Shown here piece after piece: positions 32,791-35,020 of a stretch of DNA of 35,020 bases. Numbering within the stretch: the stretch's first letter is position 1; each line of letters begins with the position of its first letter. A program made the position numbers and the translations under genes. Source of the stretch: CAZXEU01 sp964639665 (lineage in GTDB: Bacteria > Bacteroidota > Rhodothermia > Rhodothermales > Bin80); contig CAZXEU010000064.1 of the NCBI GenBank assembly GCA_964639665.1, positions 1 to 35,020 on the forward strand. Reading direction: 5' to 3'. The notes under the pieces were generated by a model. The model was not told the origin of the DNA and searched no databases. It saw nothing but the letters and a program-made list of their open reading frames with translations.

Positions 32791-35020
32791 ATGGCGACAA
32801 ATTCACCGTCTTCCGAAGCGGACCTCTTCGGTGCGAGAGAGGTCTTTGAGACCGGTTCCGGACCCGCGTATCTCTACCGGCTGGACCGTCTGGAGAAGCA
32901 GGGCTACGCAATCGATCGGTTGCCGTTTTCGATCCGCATCATGCTGGAGGCGCTCCTGCGCGGGTGCGACGGATTCACGGTTACCAGGGAGGATGTGGAC
33001 GCGCTCGCGCGATACGACGCCAGCGCTCCTGCGCGCATCGAGATCCCGTTCTCACCAGCGCGCGTGCTTCTGCAGGACTTTACGGGCGTGCCGGCGGTAG
33101 TGGATCTTGCCGCCATGCGCTCTGCGATGGCGCGCGCAGGGGGCGACCCTGAAGCGATCAATCCGCGCGTGCCGGTCCACCTGATCATCGATCACAGCGT
33201 GCAGGTGGACCACTACGGCATCTCGGAGGCGCTCCGCCTCAACTCGGAAATCGAGTTTCGGCGCAACAGGGAGCGCTATGCCTTCCTTCGCTGGGGCCAG
33301 ACGGCCTTCGACAACTTCTTTGTCGTGCCCCCGGCCAGCGGCATCTGCCACCAGGTGAATCTCGAATATGTCGCCCGTTGCGTCTGGACCCGGCCTGAGG
33401 GCGGGCTGCAGGTGGCATACCCGGACTCTCTCGTCGGCACGGATTCGCACACCACCATGATCAACGGCCTTGGCGTCATGGGCTGGGGTGTGGGCGGCAT
33501 TGAGGCCGAGGCTGTCATGCTCGGCCAGCCCATCTACATGCTCATGCCGGAGGTGGTGGGTTTTCGCCTTGTGGGTGCGCTGCCGGAGGGCGCGACCGCC
33601 ACAGACCTGGTGCTCACGGTTACGGAGATTCTTCGCAGCTACGGCGTCGTGGGCCGCTTCGTCGAATTCATGGGCCCGGGCGTGCGCTCACTGAGCGTGC
33701 CGGACCGCGCCACCATCAGCAATATGGCGCCGGAATACGGGGCGACCATGGGGTTTTTCCCGATCGACGACACGACGCTCGGATACTTGCGCCGCACCGG
33801 CAGGGAAGAGGCGCTGGTCGAACTCGTGGAGCGCTACACCAAGGAGCAGGGCATTTTCCACACCGAGAACACGCCGGAGCCCGACTTTCTGGATGTCCTG
33901 GAGCTTGACCTCTCGGATGTTGCCCCAAGCGTTGCCGGTCCGAAGCGGCCGCAGGACCGTATCCTGGTGCCCGAGCTCGGAGCCTCCTTCCGGACGTCGC
34001 TATCGGGGCCCGTCGGGCCCCAGGGCTTCGGCCGCAGCCCGGAAATTGCCGAGGTGCCCATGGAAGGCGGCGCGCTCCGACACGGCGACGTAGTCATTGC
34101 CGCCATCACCAGCTGCACCAACACGAGCAATCCGAGCGTCATGATGGGCGCGGGGCTCGTGGCGAAGAATGCGGTGGAGCGCGGCCTCGCGGTCAAGCCC
34201 TATGTCAAGACGAGCCTGGCCCCCGGATCCAAGGTGGTGACGGGCTACCTGCGCGAGGCGGGCCTACTGCCGTATCTCAATCAGCTGGGATTCAACCTGG
34301 TAGGGTACGGGTGCACGACGTGCATCGGCAATTCGGGGCCGCTGCCCGAGGTTGTGGCCGCAGCCGTCCGCGAAGGCGATCTCATCGTGGCGGGCGTGCT
34401 GTCCGGCAACCGCAACTTTGAAGGCCGCATCCATTCGCTTGTGCAGGCCAACTACCTGGCGTCTCCGCCGCTGGTGGTGGCGTATGCGCTTGCCGGCACG
34501 GTGGACATAGATCTCATGCATGATCCGCTCGGCAAGGACCTTGCGGGCCGCGACGTCTATCTGCGCGACATCTGGCCGGACGCAGACGAGATTCAGGCTG
34601 CCATAGATAGCGCCATTACGCCTGCCATGTTCCTGGAAGAGTACGCCGGCATTGAGGAGTCCAACCGGACGTGGAACGCGATCGAGATCCCGGAGGGGTC
34701 GCTGTTTGCCTGGGCGGACGAATCCACCTACGTGCGCGAGCCTCCCTTCTTCGTGGGCCTCACCGGCGAGGTCCCGGCGATCGCGCCCATTCGCGGCGCG
34801 CGCGTCCTGATCAAGGCGGGTGACTCCACGACCACGGATCATATTTCGCCTGCAGGGGCGATTGCGCCAGGCGGCCCGGCAGGGTTGTACCTGAAGGCCC
34901 AGGCCGTTGGCCTCAGGGACTTCAATTCGTTTGGGGCCCGCCGCGGCAACCACGAAGTGATGATGCGCGGCACCTTCGGCAACATCCGGATCAAGAATCA
35001 GCTTCTGCCCGGTACGGAAG
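32791..35020 (+). CDS. acnA: Aconitate hydratase A, N-terminal 743 residues (cut by window edge)
   Basis: Reads open from ATG at 32791 to the window end; full-length AcnA is about 890-920 residues, so roughly 80% is present. The three [4Fe-4S] ligand cysteines of the aconitase family are visible: 'SCTNTSNPS' contributes one and 'YGCTTCIGNSGPL' the other two. Also present are 'FPIDDTTLGYL', 'SLVGTDSHTTMINGLGVMGWGVGGIEAEAVMLGQ' broken across two conserved motifs, 'SLAPGSKVV', and the start of the swivel domain ('KAGDSTTTDHISPAGAIA'). It isomerises citrate to isocitrate in the TCA cycle. An ATG at 32784 is in another frame. No Shine-Dalgarno sequence; the region upstream is A-rich. Confidence 0.95.
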   Translation, partial: MATNSPSSEADLFGAREVFETGSGPAYLYRLDRLEKQGYAIDRLPFSIRIMLEALLRGCDGFTVTREDVDALARYDASAPARIEIPFSPARVLLQDFTGVPAVVDLAAMRSAMARAGGDPEAINPRVPVHLIIDHSVQVDHYGISEALRLNSEIEFRRNRERYAFLRWGQTAFDNFFVVPPASGICHQVNLEYVARCVWTRPEGGLQVAYPDSLVGTDSHTTMINGLGVMGWGVGGIEAEAVMLGQPIYMLMPEVVGFRLVGALPEGATATDLVLTVTEILRSYGVVGRFVEFMGPGVRSLSVPDRATISNMAPEYGATMGFFPIDDTTLGYLRRTGREEALVELVERYTKEQGIFHTENTPEPDFLDVLELDLSDVAPSVAGPKRPQDRILVPELGASFRTSLSGPVGPQGFGRSPEIAEVPMEGGALRHGDVVIAAITSCTNTSNPSVMMGAGLVAKNAVERGLAVKPYVKTSLAPGSKVVTGYLREAGLLPYLNQLGFNLVGYGCTTCIGNSGPLPEVVAAAVREGDLIVAGVLSGNRNFEGRIHSLVQANYLASPPLVVAYALAGTVDIDLMHDPLGKDLAGRDVYLRDIWPDADEIQAAIDSAITPAMFLEEYAGIEESNRTWNAIEIPEGSLFAWADESTYVREPPFFVGLTGEVPAIAPIRGARVLIKAGDSTTTDHISPAGAIAPGGPAGLYLKAQAVGLRDFNSFGARRGNHEVMMRGTFGNIRIKNQLLPGTE

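Overview
The window looks like part of a chromosome from an uncultured, moderately GC-rich bacterium with a biopolymer-degrading, possibly host-associated or particle-associated lifestyle. Twin-arginine Gfo/Idh/MocA oxidoreductase, sulfatases, 6-bladed beta-propeller lipoproteins, a PVC-type dehydrogenase-like lipoprotein and a P. stutzeri-type rhamnose isomerase together resemble Rhodothermia/Bacteroidota. Two further points agree: most starts lack a Shine-Dalgarno sequence, and the one tRNA gene does not encode CCA. The AddBA-like repair pair is, by contrast, of the type I associate with beta/gammaproteobacteria. The assignment is therefore an inference of modest confidence.

Layout. 1-2638 (minus): a tight three-gene operon for a PEP-hydrolase-family TIM barrel, a cupin and a PVC-type lipoprotein cut by the window edge. 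2932-3351 (minus): a secreted DUF3574 protein. 3352-5937: mostly gene-poor, with one small DMT/YdcZ-type membrane protein. 5938-8479 (plus): an exported Gfo/Idh/MocA oxidoreductase and a nucleoside phosphorylase. 8555-10288 (minus): a three-gene mobilization cassette (MobC-like protein, relaxase, coiled-coil membrane protein) with no integrase or conjugation genes nearby. 10580-13496 (minus): a translationally coupled operon of an NCS1-type permease, a 57-residue membrane protein and a rhamnose-type sugar isomerase.

13666-18195 (plus) is the most defence-like stretch: a 1037-residue PLD-nuclease/SF2-helicase/DUF3427 protein, a Doc toxin with a short non-Phd-looking antitoxin, and an orphan DUF433 antitoxin-like protein. 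18444-20993 (minus) holds two tandem paralogous beta-propeller lipoproteins. 21539-25651 (minus) holds a Fic AMP-transferase-type protein followed by two exported sulfatases. 26019-32040 (plus) holds an overlapping AddB-like/AddA-like pair for double-strand break processing. 32627-32699 (minus) is tRNA-Ala(CGC), and 32791 to the end (plus) is aconitase, cut by the window edge.

Functionally the window mixes carbohydrate and sulfated-polymer catabolism (sulfatases, rhamnose isomerase and permease, oxidoreductases), envelope proteins, central metabolism (aconitase), recombination repair (AddBA-like) and accessory or mobile functions (relaxase cassette, toxin-antitoxin genes, PLD-helicase). I see no complete insertion sequence, integrase, CRISPR array or rRNA. 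The best candidates for something undescribed are the PLD-helicase/TA neighbourhood, the stranded mobilization cassette and the permease/small membrane protein/isomerase operon.
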